Positions 22,392-34,503 of a DNA stretch of 64,000 nt are shown here, piece after piece. Origin of the DNA: Cryptomeria japonica (Eukaryota; Streptophyta; Pinopsida; Cupressales; Cupressaceae); contig NC_081408.1 in NCBI RefSeq assembly GCF_030272615.1, positions 404,867,389 through 404,931,388 of the forward strand, given 5' to 3'. Below the pieces are notes generated by a model that was not told the origin of the DNA, searched no databases, and saw only the letters and a program-made list of their open reading frames with translations. Each line of letters opens with the position of its first letter. Within the stretch, counting starts at the first letter, position 1. The translations under genes and the position numbers were made by a program.

Positions 22392-23235
22392 TCAAAAAAT
22401 ATTTTCGAGTATTTCATTATTCCAAACTCTTAGTTTATTTTTTATGTATTGTAGTCTTTTAATAAAACAGAGGCTGACAGTTCCCTTGGCGTATTTATCT
22501 TCGTTCCACCATTCCTTCAGAAGATTGATCAAATTCTTCCCACCACCACATGCTTTGAAATTTAAGATAACCTCTGCAAGCTTTAGGGGAAAATCCAAAG
22601 TCCAACCGAATAGGAAAGTGATCTGAGATTGAGATTGGGAAAATAGAGGAAGAAACAAAGACATCCTCCCCAATCCATCCAGGCCCATAAAAGAATTGAT
22701 CAAGCCTTTCAACGATATTGGTAAATCCAATACGACAATTGGTCCAAGTATAGCTGTCATTTTTGGGGATAGAGTCAATAGCCCCAATATCTTCAATGAA
22801 TCCCTTGAAATCTAGTATCACTTTATTAACTTTATTTAAACCCTCACTTTTCTTTGACAGGTCCAATATAGCATTGAAATCTCCTCCAATTATAAATTTA
22901 CCATGAGCAATTTTGCAAACTTGGTGCCGAAGTTCCTCCCATAGAGCAACCTTGTCCTTAGTATGTGTAGGCCCATATATATTGAAAAGATAAAAAGTAA
23001 TATTATATTCTCTTCCATGGATAAAGTATCTAGCCCAACCCCAACTAGATTCAATTGCATCCACATTAACTGTATTAGGGTTCCATAAGATCCCAAGATC
23101 ACCTGATTGGCCTCGAGCATCCACAAAACTGCCATCCCATTTATAGTAGAATTTTTAAAACTTTAGTTCCTCTTTTGCATTAATTTTGGTCTCTTGTAAC
23201 ATAACCACATCTACACTAACTTTCTCTAATTGCAT
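22392..23235 (-). pseudogene. LINE AP-endonuclease domain
   Basis: It starts broken near 23235 with VDVVMLQETKI, the Q-E-T motif. An open stretch (23124-22495) follows with GGDFNAILDL (the GDFN motif), DSYTWTNCRIGFTNIVERLD (the TW.N....S.IDR-type motif) and ISISDHFPIRLDFG (the catalytic SDH). The MKIIxWNxRG start is missing. This is the target-nicking domain of an L1-type element. Confidence 0.8.
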
Positions 23236-23240
23236 TAATT

Positions 23241-24685
23241 TTGGTGTTTGTGCTTATGATTTGATGTCATTCCTTGTGTGAAGTTGTTGTTTTCTCAAGG
23301 ATTCTCTCTTAAACAAGAGGTGTGTATCCTTGACTACAACCTCTTCTTTATTTTGTAATGTATATCTATTATAAACAAACTCCTCGCTTTGGGTCAAAAG
23401 TGTATCATCCTTCACCAGGAATCCTTTTTATCTAGTAATAGGAAGAAGGTAGGCATTCTTGTTCTCCTTCCCTTCTTTTGGTAGAAGATGTTATGTTTGT
23501 TCAAGAAATTACTCTTGGAGGTAGATGTCTTTTGAGGAAAGATCTTTTCTCCTCCAAGGATCCTCTTTACACTTGTTGCGAAATTTCTCTTTTTTCAACT
23601 ATCTTATCCTTGCTTGTAAGAGTAATATCTCTTTAGCTTGGATTCATGAATATTATTGCCCAAAAGGATATCTCCTTGGTTTTGAAGGTGGGTGTCCTTG
23701 TTTCTTTCTTCCTTAAAACATCAATATAGGCCTATGTTGACATCTTAAGGGGGGGTTGGTGGGGGGTGTAGAGCATATCACCCTCTTTGTACCATGAGCA
23801 TATCACCCTCTTTGTACCATATTGTACTATATTTTTGCAAGTCTTAAACGGGGTGTTCATTCTTGAAACTAGAGAAAACAAACTCTTACACAAGATGATT
23901 CATGCTCAAAACCAGATGCAACATTTATATATGTCTTATATGGGGTGCACATTCTTGAAACCAAAGCAAACAAACTCTTAACAAGATGTTCCCAATACCA
24001 GACACACATTTGAATTTTCATGTCTTACATAGGTTGTTGCATGCTTGAAACTAGAGAAAATAAACTCTTATATGAGATGCGTAACAATTGAAACCAAAAA
24101 GTTGCACACACAACATGATGAGTGGAACTAGCAAAATACAACTAGACTATTCTAACTCTCCTCCCCAACATGGATCACCTAGAAAAACACGACTAGAATG
24201 TGTATCCACGTCTTCTCTCATACTTCTTCTCATGGATCACTTAGAAAAACACAACTAGAATGTGTATCCATGTTTCCTCCTTTTCTTTTCTCCATGAGCT
24301 CATAACTTTGCTATTTGTAGTTCATGGATGATACACGCTCTTGCTCTGTTTAGGTGATGGTTTGTGTTTTTGAGATGACATTTTCAAGAATGATATTGGT
24401 TGTTGAAACAATTTGACATGGAGGTCTTTTCGGCTAGTTGACTTGAGGTCTTGTTTTGGTTTTTAATTTTTTGTGTGCCTTTTTCATTCTTGTCTTGCTT
24501 TGTGTGCCCTTGCATGTGATTGAATGAGTAAGATCCTAAGATTGGGGACTTGGTTCCTCAAAATTAGTGATGTCTTATACTCCTTGTGATCTCGCTCCTA
24601 ATTTCTCCTCTCTCTCTTTCATCTTTTATCTACTTTTTTGCGAGTATTTGCGTAGGCTCATACTCCTTTTAAAGTGGGGGCTAAA
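23241..24685 (+). repeat. LTR-element 3' debris with local repeats
   Basis: No domain can be read here. A long purine tract (TTAAGGGGGGGTTGGTGGGGGG, ending 23767) is followed by TGTAGAGC, as at a polypurine-tract/LTR junction. A 29-bp direct repeat follows (GAGCATATCACCCTCTTTGTACCAT, twice). Three degenerate copies of a roughly 115-bp unit with CTTGAAACTAGAGAAAACAAACTC lie at 23840-24075, and a 75-bp pair containing TAGAAAAACAC lies at 24170-24270. The last 25 bases before 24686 (AAAGTGGGGGCTAAA) are a second polypurine tract. Confidence 0.5.
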
Positions 24686-25435
24686 TGTAGGATCGTAAAT
24701 TGTCAGCAAGACAATTTACACCTCATGTTTGTGCCCCTACTTTCACGTGTTCTATCCTCATCTCATTTTTGGGTTCGTTTGTGATTATTCTCCAACTTTG
24801 ACGCCATGAACAACCTTTTGTGGGTCCTACCATGGGATATCCACCTCATTTTACCTCTATTTGGGTCCCGATTGTGGAGGGACTAGGGCGTGGAGTGCCT
24901 TGGTTTGGACCAGGGTGCCCCGAAACACCATGGCCCCTCTTAATTTGGCCCCAATTTAAAATGGGGTAGGTGCTATATCTCCACGGTAAGATTTGATCCC
25001 CGTGGCTCCACATGACAGTTGGAGGTTGGCCTAATCAATAAATTACCTAGAAACCTCTATATAAAGACATTTTATCAACCCAATTTCATCTATCCAATAT
25101 AAGACTCTAAGCAATCAATTCCTAGCATTCTTGCATTCGTGAAGCATTCATCATCAAGTATTTTCAGAGATCTTCAAAGTTGCATATTCATCATTCAACC
25201 ATTGTGGAGAAAAATTACATCATTCTTATGCAAGCATGTGTGTGTGATTAGGATTTTTTCATGTTCATGCCATTTTATTCAACATATGTGATTACATTGA
25301 AAGAGAAAATCATCATCATTAGCAATTGTAGATCTAAGGTATATCTTTCCAGTATTTATTTTAATATTTACATTTATTCATTTAAGGTTAATTTCCAAAC
25401 CAGGGTTTGACTTAGGCAAACCCCTAATCCCAACA
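24686..25435 (+). mobile_element. Tat-type gypsy LTR (750 bp)
   Basis: It starts TGTAGGATCGTAAATTG directly after a polypurine tract and ends CTAATCCCAACA. A TATA-like TATATAAAGACA lies near 25068. The sequence after it (25436-25641, resuming at 29397) is leader-like and leads into the gypsy gag/protease remnants, so it behaves as a 5' LTR. The tract to its left is what normally precedes a 3' LTR. One LTR serving both roles implies a tandem or recombined pair of elements. Confidence 0.6.
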
Positions 25436-25746
25436 ATTTCTCATTTCTTTATGTGTGGAGGAAACAAGTACAAAGCTACATTCAAGAGGATCAACAAGAT
25501 TCATAAAGACGAACAAGTTCACCTTTTAATGGCAAGAAATTCAGAGGACTATGGCAAATTGATACTACCTGGTCCCAAAAAATCGGGTCAAACTTCTGGG
25601 AACAGATTTGAAACATCTTCTTTTGCCCAAATCTAGGTTGGTGTCACAACCCTCCTTTATCACTCTTTGGATTTGATACAATTTTATTTTATAATTTTTG
25701 GTTAAACTATTTAAAATGATTGAATAAGTGTTATAAGGAATAAAAT

Positions 25747-25747
25747 A

Positions 25748-25779
<32 letters not shown>
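25747..25779. repeat. (AC)n microsatellite
   Basis: About 16 uninterrupted AC units, followed by a further TTACACAC. Confidence 0.95.
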
Positions 25780-25780
<1 letters not shown>

Positions 25781-26511
25781 ACACACTTGGAGAATATAAT
25801 TCAAAAAGTATTATTTTTATTTTATTTATTTCCACTCCCAATTATGGCACATGTTGTAGGAGGAATTGGAAGCTTCTAGACGAATCTCCACCACCTTGCA
25901 TGTAACTCCCCCACTAAGTTTTTAGTCAATTTGCATGAGTCCAATATTGGAAAAGAATCTCTTTTTTTAATTAAATTCTCTAGATAGTGGAATTGAGGGA
26001 TTTTTCTTATAAAATTATATGCAAGTTCAAAGAAGGGAGTTGATTATGTTTTGAAGAAAATTTCCCAAGTTTTTAGTAGTAGGATCTTCTTGGTAGTCTC
26101 ATTTTCGTTGCAGGATTTGTTAAGTTATTGTTTGAAAGATTTCTCTCAAGTGGCAAGGAAGGATCTAAGGAGGATAGCTAGAAGGTTGGATTCAATATCG
26201 AACTTCGATAAGCCAGGTTCTCCTCTTGTTATTTCACATTCCCATATGAGAAAATGGTATTATCCAAAATATAGCTTCTAGATCTTCCTTTATAAAATTT
26301 TCTTTTGTGATAATATTGAAAAGATAGCTTATTTATTTGTTTAATTGGTTTTTTTTTAGAAAAGAAATATCAGATCTTGCTTGAATGTGAAAGATAGCTA
26401 TTATTTGTTTAAATTTCTTAGAAAATATCAGATCTTGCTGGATTGAAAATTTAAATGTAATTCTTTTTTTTTTACTTCCCTTCGAACAAAAAATGCTGGA
26501 TAATAAGATAT

Positions 26512-27025
26512 AAATCTCTTTGTGCAAAAAGAGTATAAATCTCTCCCTGTGTTATGCATTCTTGTGAATAAATCTTTATTCTCATTGTTTACATTTATAT
26601 TATTATTTTTATTTCATCTATCTGGTTATATAAATCTCTCTGTGCAAAAAGAGTATAAATCTCTCCCTGTGATATGCATTCTTGTGAATAAATCTTTATT
26701 CTCATTGTTTACATTAATATTATTATTTTTATTTCATATATCTGGTTATATAAATCTCTCTGTGCAAAAAGAGTATAAATCTCTCCCTGTGTTATACATT
26801 CTTGTGAATAAATCTTTATTCTCATTGTTTACATTTATATTATTATTTTTATTTCATATATCTGGTTATATAAATCTCTCTGTGCAAAAAGAGTATAAAT
26901 CTCTCCCTGTGATATGCATTCTTGTGAATAAATCTTTATTCTCATTGTTTACATTAATATTATTTTTATTTCATATATCTGGTTATATAAATCTCTCTGT
27001 GCAAAAGGAGTATAATTCTCTCTGT
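26512..27025. repeat. 120-bp minisatellite, about 4.3 copies
   Basis: Units start with AAATCTCTYTGTGCAAAAAGAG near 26512, 26632, 26752, 26872 and 26989, nearly identical. The 120-bp period is a multiple of three, so one frame stays open for 170 codons with a 40-residue repeat. That open frame is a by-product, not a protein gene. Confidence 0.9.
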
Positions 27026-27094
27026 GAATATTAAATTCCTGATTATGCGAAATCAATTCAAAGTATTTTTCCTACCTCTGTGATTTCTAATTAT

Positions 27095-27470
27095 CTATTT
27101 ATTGCTGAAGCAAATCTCTCTCTCTCTCTCTCTATTTTTATTCCCTGTGAAATCAATTTCTAATTTTCTGTTTATTGCTAAAGCAAATCTCTCTCTATTT
27201 TTATTTCCTGTGAAATCAATTCCTAATTAACTGTTTATTGCTGAAGTAAATCTCTCTCTCTATTTTTATTCCCTGTGAAATCAATTTCTAATTTTCTGTT
27301 TATTGCTGAAGCAAATCTCTCTCTATTTTTATTTCCCGTGAAATCAATTCCTAATTATCTGTTTATTGCTGAAGCAAATCTCTCTCTATATTTATTTCCT
27401 GTGAAATCAATTTCTAATTATTATTTGCTGAAGCAAATCTCCCTATTTTCATTTCCTGTGAAGTCAATTT
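27095..27470. repeat. CT-rich degenerate tandem repeat
   Basis: About six copies of a 60-80-bp unit built from CCTGTGAAATCAATT, TTATTGCTGAAGCAAATC and a variable CTCTCTCT run. Unit length varies with the CT run, which suggests slippage. An (AT)n run lies further on, near 27550. Confidence 0.85.
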
Positions 27471-29094
27471 AAAACAATTACTTACCTCTACGATAACTTG
27501 ATTATCTATTTTATTCATGTTCTTATTTTCACAAATAAACATTCTTTTATATATATATATATTACATTTGCAATTTGGAATTGTTAATAATTACTTTAGT
27601 TTAAATTTAAGTTTAATTGTTAATAATTGTATTTTAAGAAATGTTAATTCTCTTCTTAGTATAAATTTTAAGTTATTGAATATAACTTAGAAAAAATTAT
27701 AAATATTGGGGATTATTGTGTAGTAAATTCATAATTAATTTATCTTTGGTAAATTTTATTATATTATATTCTTTAATTAGAGTTATTCAATCCATTTAAG
27801 ATCCATTGGGGCACTTAGTTGGCCTTTGACAATTAATTCATATTAATATGATTTGAATCGAATGTCTAAATTAATCGCTATTTTTGGATTGCTTAATCAT
27901 GCACGTTACACTATTCTTATATCACGCAAATTACTTATAGACTAATTACATTTATTGACGTTATCATCACCATGCAAGTACACATGTAATTATTAAAATG
28001 CAAGTTTTCATGATGGTCATTGTTATGCAAGTTATATTTCAAATTATGGTTTTTATTCTACGTAATTCATCAAGTAGTTATTTCAATCAATTAAAATTAA
28101 GCACGTTCAATTAGTAATTGTTTCAAGTATGATGTTTTCTTAGCTCGTAGTTAGAAAATTAAACAAAGGAAGTTGGAAAACCAAAACCTAGTCGTGTTCA
28201 GTATATACGATAACTCTGGGTCACGCTTACAGGTAATGTCGTCGTGTTGAACTACTGCACTTAACACCTAATAAAGCTACATCAACGACGTCTGTGGCAT
28301 CGTCCCTATAAATCGTCGGGGAGTAATAAGGGACACTTGGAAGTTAAAATCCAAGGGGCGGGTAATCCCCCTTGGATCGATAATTTAATAAGATAAATTT
28401 AAAGATGATCTTTCATTCGTTGAGTTAAACCATAGTAAACCCCTTTTAGGGTTGGTTAAGTAAAATGCCTTTATGAAATTGATTTTTAATCTTGAAGAGA
28501 TATTGGTGATTGACAATTTGGTCAAGGGTGACACTTATGATAAGAATTAGGATTTAGTTGTTTTAGGCCACAAGCAATAGGCCATCTTGAGCCTTTGCTT
28601 AAGCGCTACCACCGTGGGTAGCAACCACAGAGAAACTGTCTGGGACATTGACCCTAGAAAGGGTTGCGTACCCACTAATCAGTTTACATCAAACCATAGA
28701 GTGGAAAATAGAACTACATACTTTACGCTTTGATCCCGTGCTGAAGCGGGTATGTAGGTAGTCTTGGGACGGAGTTGTCCCTTGTACTCAGGCATTCGTG
28801 GGTGGGGTCTAGGCTTGGTAAAAGAAAGATTGAGTAAGAATCCTATTTTGAAGGATAAGATAATTAAAATTGGAAAAAGGTAATTCAATGCATACTCGGA
28901 AGGAATACTGTATGGATTCGCTTGACTTCCCAAGGCTTTAAGCCAAATTACGAGGCAGAATTCAAGCTTGTATTATGTTATTCAATTACTCCTAACGACG
29001 ACGACCTCGGTGCACTTCTGTTAGAAGAGTGTAGTACTTAGCGAGTGGCTCAGGACTCGAATGGTCCCGATGAGTCTAAGTCTCTGGCCAGAGC

Positions 29095-29300
29095 ACCTCC
29101 TATCCCGATTGGATAGATGCCTACCCCGCATGGGTAGATGCCTATCCCGATTTGGATAGATGCCTACCCCATATGGGTAGATGCCTATTATGTATTGGAT
29201 AGATGAAATCTTATGTCCCGTATGGACAAGTGCCTAATCCGTATGGTTAGATGCTCATCCCGGATGGATGAATGCCTAATCCAAATGGATGGATGCCCAG
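29095..29300. repeat. GATGCCTA tandem repeat in LTR
   Basis: About eight degenerate units of 20-28 bp, each with TGGRTAGATGCCTA and CCCGNATGG. It lies just before the 3' end of the giant LTR. Confidence 0.85.
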
Positions 29301-29699
29301 AGTATGCGATTGAATCAAACACAAATGATTAAATTTTAAAAAAAAAAAGAATGGTCAAATTTTGTTGGGTTAAACATGGTGGGTTATTACAGTTGGTGTC
29401 TCTGTATGACGACTGTAGCTCATTGTTTATGTCCGATTCCTTCAATAATCGCCTATCTTACCCTAATTTTGGCATTTTCGCACATCAACTTAGAAAGAGG
29501 GCCAAACCCTAACCCAGGTGGAACCTAATCAAATTTTTGTCTTTTTTCCATAGGATTAATCCTAGATCTGCTAGGTCTAACCTTCTTTCAATGTGATGGT
29601 TAATTAAACAAAATTAGAGGTTTTGCTGCCTTAATTGGTGAAACCCTATTTTTCACCATTTCAACTTCTAGTGAAGAAACCAAATTTTGGTCAAATAAT

Positions 29700-30130
29700 A
29701 AGAACGTTACAAATGATGGAGTGGTGTATGCAAAAGTGATGAATCAAGCCCAACTTGCAATTTGTCTTCAAGGTCCTATTAATCTAAACACACCACCTCC
29801 TAATAAAATTCAATCGCTTAATATTGATAGTTTAGCTAATTTGGCTCAAACTAATCCACATTGTGTGCTAAGGACTAATAATCCTAGGTGAACCTATACT
29901 CCACTTGGAGAACCAATCGAGTTGACACTTAAAAAGTTGATTCAATTTAATGTAATAACATTGCACCAGAGATCAAACCATATGAGCTAGGCCCTTTTAA
30001 GTCGACTTGGTGGAACGATAAGGATTTATGTAATTACCAAAAATTCAAAGGTCATAAGACCTCAAATTGTTATAAGCTAAACAATCTCATCCTAGATTTG
30101 ATCGATCAGGTATATCAATTAAAAATCCAA
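29700..30130 (+). pseudogene. Gypsy gag C-terminal remnant
   Basis: Near 29890 the plus strand reads TYTPLGEPIELTLKKLIQFNVIT, with PLGEP. Near 30008 it reads WWNDKDLCNYQKFKGHKTSNCYKLNNLI then LDLIDQ. This is the same block as in the intact gag of the younger gypsy in this window (YTPLGEPLE...WW..DEYCEFHKSKGHKTGNC), which carries a C..H...GH...C knuckle. Here the first residues of the knuckle are altered and stops occur. The N-terminal capsid part is missing. Confidence 0.7.
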
Positions 30131-30545
30131 AGGAAATGTCCAATAATGATCACACTATCTTTAAAAATAAATTTCAAAATCATGACAAAGGGAAGGCCTC
30201 TAGCTAAGGTATTCAGAATAAGAAGGCTAATTATACCAATGTGTCACATGAATACACTGTTAGTCACATCACTCAAGCTCATGAAACTATTTCAACAATC
30301 ATAATCAAAGGCAAGAACATTGATTGCACAATAGCCATGCATTGGTCTAAAGTAACCCTTCAAGGTGCACCAATTACTTCCCAATGTACAAGCCAATACA
30401 TTCTGCTAGACCACGTTATGAAAACTCCCACATAGATCTGTATCTTTGAGCTTCTTCGTATATTTCCAAGCCATAAAGTAGTATTGGATAAAGCCTTACA
30501 TGAGTTTTGGTACCTAGTGACATTAATGTCGATCAATTTTAGGCC

Positions 30546-31024
30546 ATGGTGAGTAACCTTTCCACCACACCAAATGTCGCCTTTACCCAACAAGATATTC
30601 CAACACACAAACCCTCACATAATGATACCCTCCACCTTGAGGTATATGCCCATAAGCATAAAATTAGAAGAGTTCTAATGGATGGTGGAGCTAGCCTTAA
30701 CATTTGTACATTAAAGCTGGTAAAAGCATTAGGATTCTCTAAGCATAGTGTGGATTCTTCCAAGAAAATAAATATCAAAGCCTATAATGAAATGGAGTGC
30801 CCATCTAAAGAATCATTACTCTCATGGTAAGAGTTGGTCCAGTAACCAAAGATACAATGTTTTAAGTTCTTGATCTTGAGCTTGACTACAACATGCTCCT
30901 TGATTGCCCTTTGATTCATGCTACAAAAGTCATTCCATATACTTACCATCAATGCATCAAGTTATGATGCAATGGCATATAAATAACAATATATGAAGAT
31001 CTCAACCCTTTTTAATATTGTAAC
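30546..31024 (+). pseudogene. Gypsy aspartic protease remnant
   Basis: An open stretch (30546-30830) contains HKHKIRRVLMDGGASLNICTL, with the catalytic DGGAS (retropepsin usually D-T/S-G), and KINIKAYNEMECPSKES. After a stop the frame goes on in pieces resembling VLDLELDYNMLLDCPLIHA, the second hydrophobic block, until the copia LTR at 31071 cuts the reading. The younger gypsy's protease aligns along the whole length. Confidence 0.75.
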
Positions 31025-31070
31025 AAATTGAAAGACACCATTGATAATCAAGTGGATATCAAGAAAGAAG

Positions 31071-31577
31071 TGAAAGGAAATACAAGAGCAAGAAAATGAA
31101 AATAAAATCCAAGTAAGTGTGTTGATTGAAGTAATGTTACCAAAGTAGAGAGCAACTTGAGAGCAATCACTCAAACTTGAAGAGGAGACACGAGAGCTTT
31201 TGAAAGGGGAAAAGAAAAGAAAAACCCCTTATGTATTATGAATGAAGGAAAATACTAGAGAGAGAGAGAGAGGCTCATTACGATGATATCAAAAACTGAA
31301 GAATAAGAGGAGAAGCATCTCTTAAATCGAGATGAGGAGAAGAGTTAAAAAGTAACTCCCATTTCTATGAATGCCATCATTCACAATATGTGTGTGAAAT
31401 GTGTCAACATCCTCTTAAGGAGGAAATCTAATATTCCTTAATAAAGGAAAATAAAAGAAATGACTTGTCCTCACACATGTACTGGAGGAAAAATTACATG
31501 TAGGGATTCCAAATAAATATCTCAAACTAAATACAAATAAAGAAACCTAAGCCAAGTAAAGATTAAATATTCTAACA
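31071..31577 (-). repeat. Copia 3' LTR
   Basis: 507 bp, matching 58900-59451 over its whole length by eye with scattered differences. It carries only a short GA run (about 7 units, near 31258), whereas the partner LTR has about 32. Confidence 0.9.
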
Positions 31578-31584
31578 CCCCCCC

Positions 31585-33410
31585 TTAAGCTTTACTTGGG
31601 GAGTTTACATCAAATCTTTCAATGGTTTGCAAATCAAGATTTTTAAAATAAAATTGGAACTTTTCTTTACAAAGAGGCTTTATTAGAATATCGACAACTT
31701 GATCTTCGCCCTTGCAATATAGAAGTGAAATTGGATTGTCTTCAATTTTTTGTCTAATAAAGTGATGTTGGAGAGCAATATGTTGGGTCCTTGCATGGAA
31801 GATAGGATTGTTAGCCAAGGCAATGGCGCTTTGATTATCACAATACAAAGGTGTTGGATATTTTTGAGGTAGTCCCAAATAATCAAGCAATCTTCTAAGC
31901 CATAGGGCTTCTTTAGAGGCATTAGTGCATCGTTTATATTCAGCTTTAGTGGAACCAAGTGAAGTAGACTGTTGTTAGAAGTACTATTCCAAGAAATGGC
32001 ACCTGAACCAACAAAGAAACAATATCCATAAGTATATTTCCCATCACTGGGACCTCCCCCTAGATTTGAATCAATAAATCCTTTTAAAATCAAATCACAA
32101 TTTGCATCATAAAATAAACCAACATTGATAGTTCGTAAGTTAATATATCTCAAATTATTTTTGCAACTTTAAAGTGAGTTTGTTTAGGTTTAGACATAAA
32201 ATTAGAAACTAAACCCACACTATAAGCAATATCCAGTCTAGTAAGAGTTAAATAATTTAAACCTCCAACGAGTTGTCTATATAAAGTAGCATCAACTAAA
32301 GGAGTTTTGCATATCAAGCATTAACTTTGTGCCTAATTCACATGGAGTAGACACATGATTAGCATCATTCATTTTAAAATTGTCTAAAATATCTTGAGCA
32401 TATTTACTTTGAGATAGAAAAATACCATTACTTGTTTGCCAAATTTGCATTCCCAAAAAATAATGGAAAAGTCCTAAATTAGTCATTTGAAACTTTTGAT
32501 TGAGTTCAAATTTTATTTTAGAAATCAAATGATTGGAACTTGAAGTTAGAATTAAATAATCTACATATGAAATAATAATCACAATTTCATCTTCACTATG
32601 TTTAATATATAAATTTGGATCATTTTTACTTCTAATGAAACTTTGAGAAAGAAAGAATGCATTTATCTCGGAATAGCATTCCCTGGGAAATTATTTCAAT
32701 CCATAAATTGATTTCTTTAACTTGTAAACTAAATACTCATTACCCTCCTTAACAAAACCCGAAGGTTGAGACATAAATTTCCTAATGTAAATCACCATTT
32801 AGAAAAACACTTTTAACATCCATTTGATGAATAGGCCAATTCATATTAGAAGTTAAAGAAAGAACTAGTTTAATAGTAGGCATTTTGGCAATAGGAGAAT
32901 AAAGTTTCATTATAATTTAAGTCTTCAATTTGAGAAAACCTCTAGCAACTAATCTAGCTTTAAACTTACTAATTTCATTATTTGCATTGAATTTAGTTTT
33001 ATATAATCACTCGCAAGAAACAAAATTTTTACCTTGAAGTAAAACACTAAATCCCAAGTTTGATTAGCAAGCAAAGTATCATATTCTTCTTGCATAGCTT
33101 TTTGCCAATGAGGTAGATTTTTAGCTTGCTCAAAAGAATTAGGATCATTTAAATTCATAATAGTGGACATCAAACCATAATTGCAATAATTTATCCTTCT
33201 AGCCTTAAGTTTATCCATTCTAGCTAAATAATCATCACTTTCTTGAATCAAAATTTTAAACCATTTAGGCTTCCTTTTAGAAGTAATAGAAGCATCACTA
33301 GAAGAAGAATCATTAGGAGTAGAATTATCTTTATCATTATCACCAACACTAGAAGGAAGAGATGCATTAGGAGCAGGGTTTAGAGAAGGAGGTTCATCCT
33401 CCATAACCAC
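31585..33410 (-). pseudogene. Copia reverse transcriptase and RNase H
   Basis: The RT begins near 33130 with LPHWQKAMQEEYDTLLANQTWDLV, the usual start of copia RT (W..AM..E...L..N.TW.LV). The active-site block near 32570 reads MIIISYVDYLILTSS, where YVDDL is the norm, so the second catalytic aspartate is lost. Then follow LNQKFQMTNLGLFHYFLGMQI and SQSKYAQDIL. RNase H reads GFIDSNLGG (usual D.DWAG), CDNQSAIALANNPIFHARTQHI and KGEDQVVDILIKPL (usual QVADILTK). Frames change at least four times, so it is inactive. Confidence 0.82.
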
Positions 33411-33699
33411 AACTTTACTTTCAACAAATTCATTATCTTGCTCTTTAGAACAATCATGAATACCATCTCTAGCAACTTTAACTTTATTAGTGATAGGATT
33501 GTAAACTCTATATGCTTTAGAATATTCATCATAACCAACAAATATATAAGGAGAATATTTATAATATAATTTATGCCTCTTTTGTTTAGGTTTATGAACA
33601 TAAGCAATGAACCAAAAATCCTTAAATGCTTTAAATTGGGCTTTCTACCAGACCAAACCTCTTCAGGAGTTATATCCTATAAATATTTTGTAGGAGTCT

Positions 33700-34010
33700 T
33701 CTTAATGAGATAATTTAGCACAAGCCATAACTTCAACCCAGAATTTATAATCCATATTTTTAGCATGCAATAAACATCTAGCCATTTCAACAATGGTTCT
33801 ATGCTTCCTTTCCGCTACACCATTTTGTTGAGGTGTATAGGGAATAGTAAGCTCATGTTTAATACCAAAAGATTTTAAATAACCATTAAATGCATTATTC
33901 ACATATTTCTTACCATTATCAGTTCTAAATATTTTAATCTTAAAACTAGATTGCCTTTCAACAAACATATGAAATTCAGTAAAAACATCAAGAACTCGAT
34001 CCTTACTATG
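33700..34010 (-). pseudogene. Copia integrase, C-terminal half of core
   Basis: It reads KIKIFRTDNGKKYVNNAFNGYL, with the second catalytic D in RTDNG. Then come HELTIPYTPQQNGVAERKHRT, with the catalytic E in NGVAERKHRT, and LLHAKNMDYKFWVEVMA. The open frame upstream of 34011 belongs to the nested element's LTR. The other half of the core continues at 39423. Confidence 0.85.
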
Positions 34011-34503
34011 TGTTAGAATTCGTGAAATGAGAATCCCACAAGCACAGTTATCTTCTGCAAGAATACTTGTCACACATAAAGAGAGAATTGAACAACAAAA
34101 CAATTGAAGAAAATAACAATGAAATTGATTGAATTGCTTTGAAATTGATTGAGTTACAATGAAGGATATTACATCCCTACAAAGAAATCTAATTCTAAAG
34201 ATAGAAACCCTAAATGATGGAGTTTACAAGATAGACCGAGAGTTAAAATAGAATACATGCATCAACCATGTATGCAAAAATAACATAATAGACTAGTTAA
34301 ATGCATGAAACTCTCAAAATCTAAACATAGTTTGCTTTTCCTAGTTTGCATTATGCATGGAGATAAATATTAATTAATTATCCCTAATTAATTTATTAAC
34401 TAAGTAATAAATGCCAATAATTAATTACTAATTAAGGCACATATTATTTAGTGAACTAATGCAATTAAGTGAATAGTTCATATATAAATTATTTACTCCA
34501 ACA
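34011..34503 (-). repeat. LTR of nested non-autonomous copia-like element
   Basis: It runs from TGTTAGAATTCG to ACTCCAACA on the plus strand. It matches 38945-39422 closely by eye, with many single-base differences and small indels. Confidence 0.88.

Larger units (their letters stand above)
17962..23240 (-). mobile_element. Degraded plant LINE, 5'-truncated
   Basis: In order along the minus strand it carries endonuclease (about 23235-22400), reverse transcriptase (about 22100-20640), a zf-RVT-like segment (about 20300-19990) and RNase H (19572-19015). The 3' UTR ends near 17962 in GGAACTGCTCCCTTATGGCAGTA. ORF1 and the first endonuclease residues are missing, so it was truncated on insertion or later. 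Many stops and frameshifts interrupt it. I could not find a clean A-tail or target duplication. Confidence 0.8.
25642..29391 (+). mobile_element. Giant solo LTR, 3,750 bp, TSD GTTGG
   Basis: It begins TGTCACAACCC and ends GGTTATTACA. It is flanked by exact 5-bp repeats GTTGG (25637-25641 and 29392-29396). Removing it and one repeat joins ATCTAGGTTGG to TGTCTCTGTATGACG, a smooth gypsy leader. It has no coding domain. It contains an (AC)n run, a 120-bp minisatellite, a 60-80-bp CT-rich repeat, an (AT)n run and a roughly 28-bp GATGCCTA repeat. The size is unusual but known for some gypsy LTRs. A single very long LTR is simpler than several fragments because the termini and TSD agree. Confidence 0.75.

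Noticed and set aside
26522..27034. 170-aa open frame with 40-residue repeats
   Set aside because: It is created by a 120-bp minisatellite inside a solo LTR; no domain and no start context.
29095..29300. GATGCCTA repeats considered as a CRISPR-like array
   Set aside because: It is a degenerate head-to-tail minisatellite with no spacers, inside an LTR.
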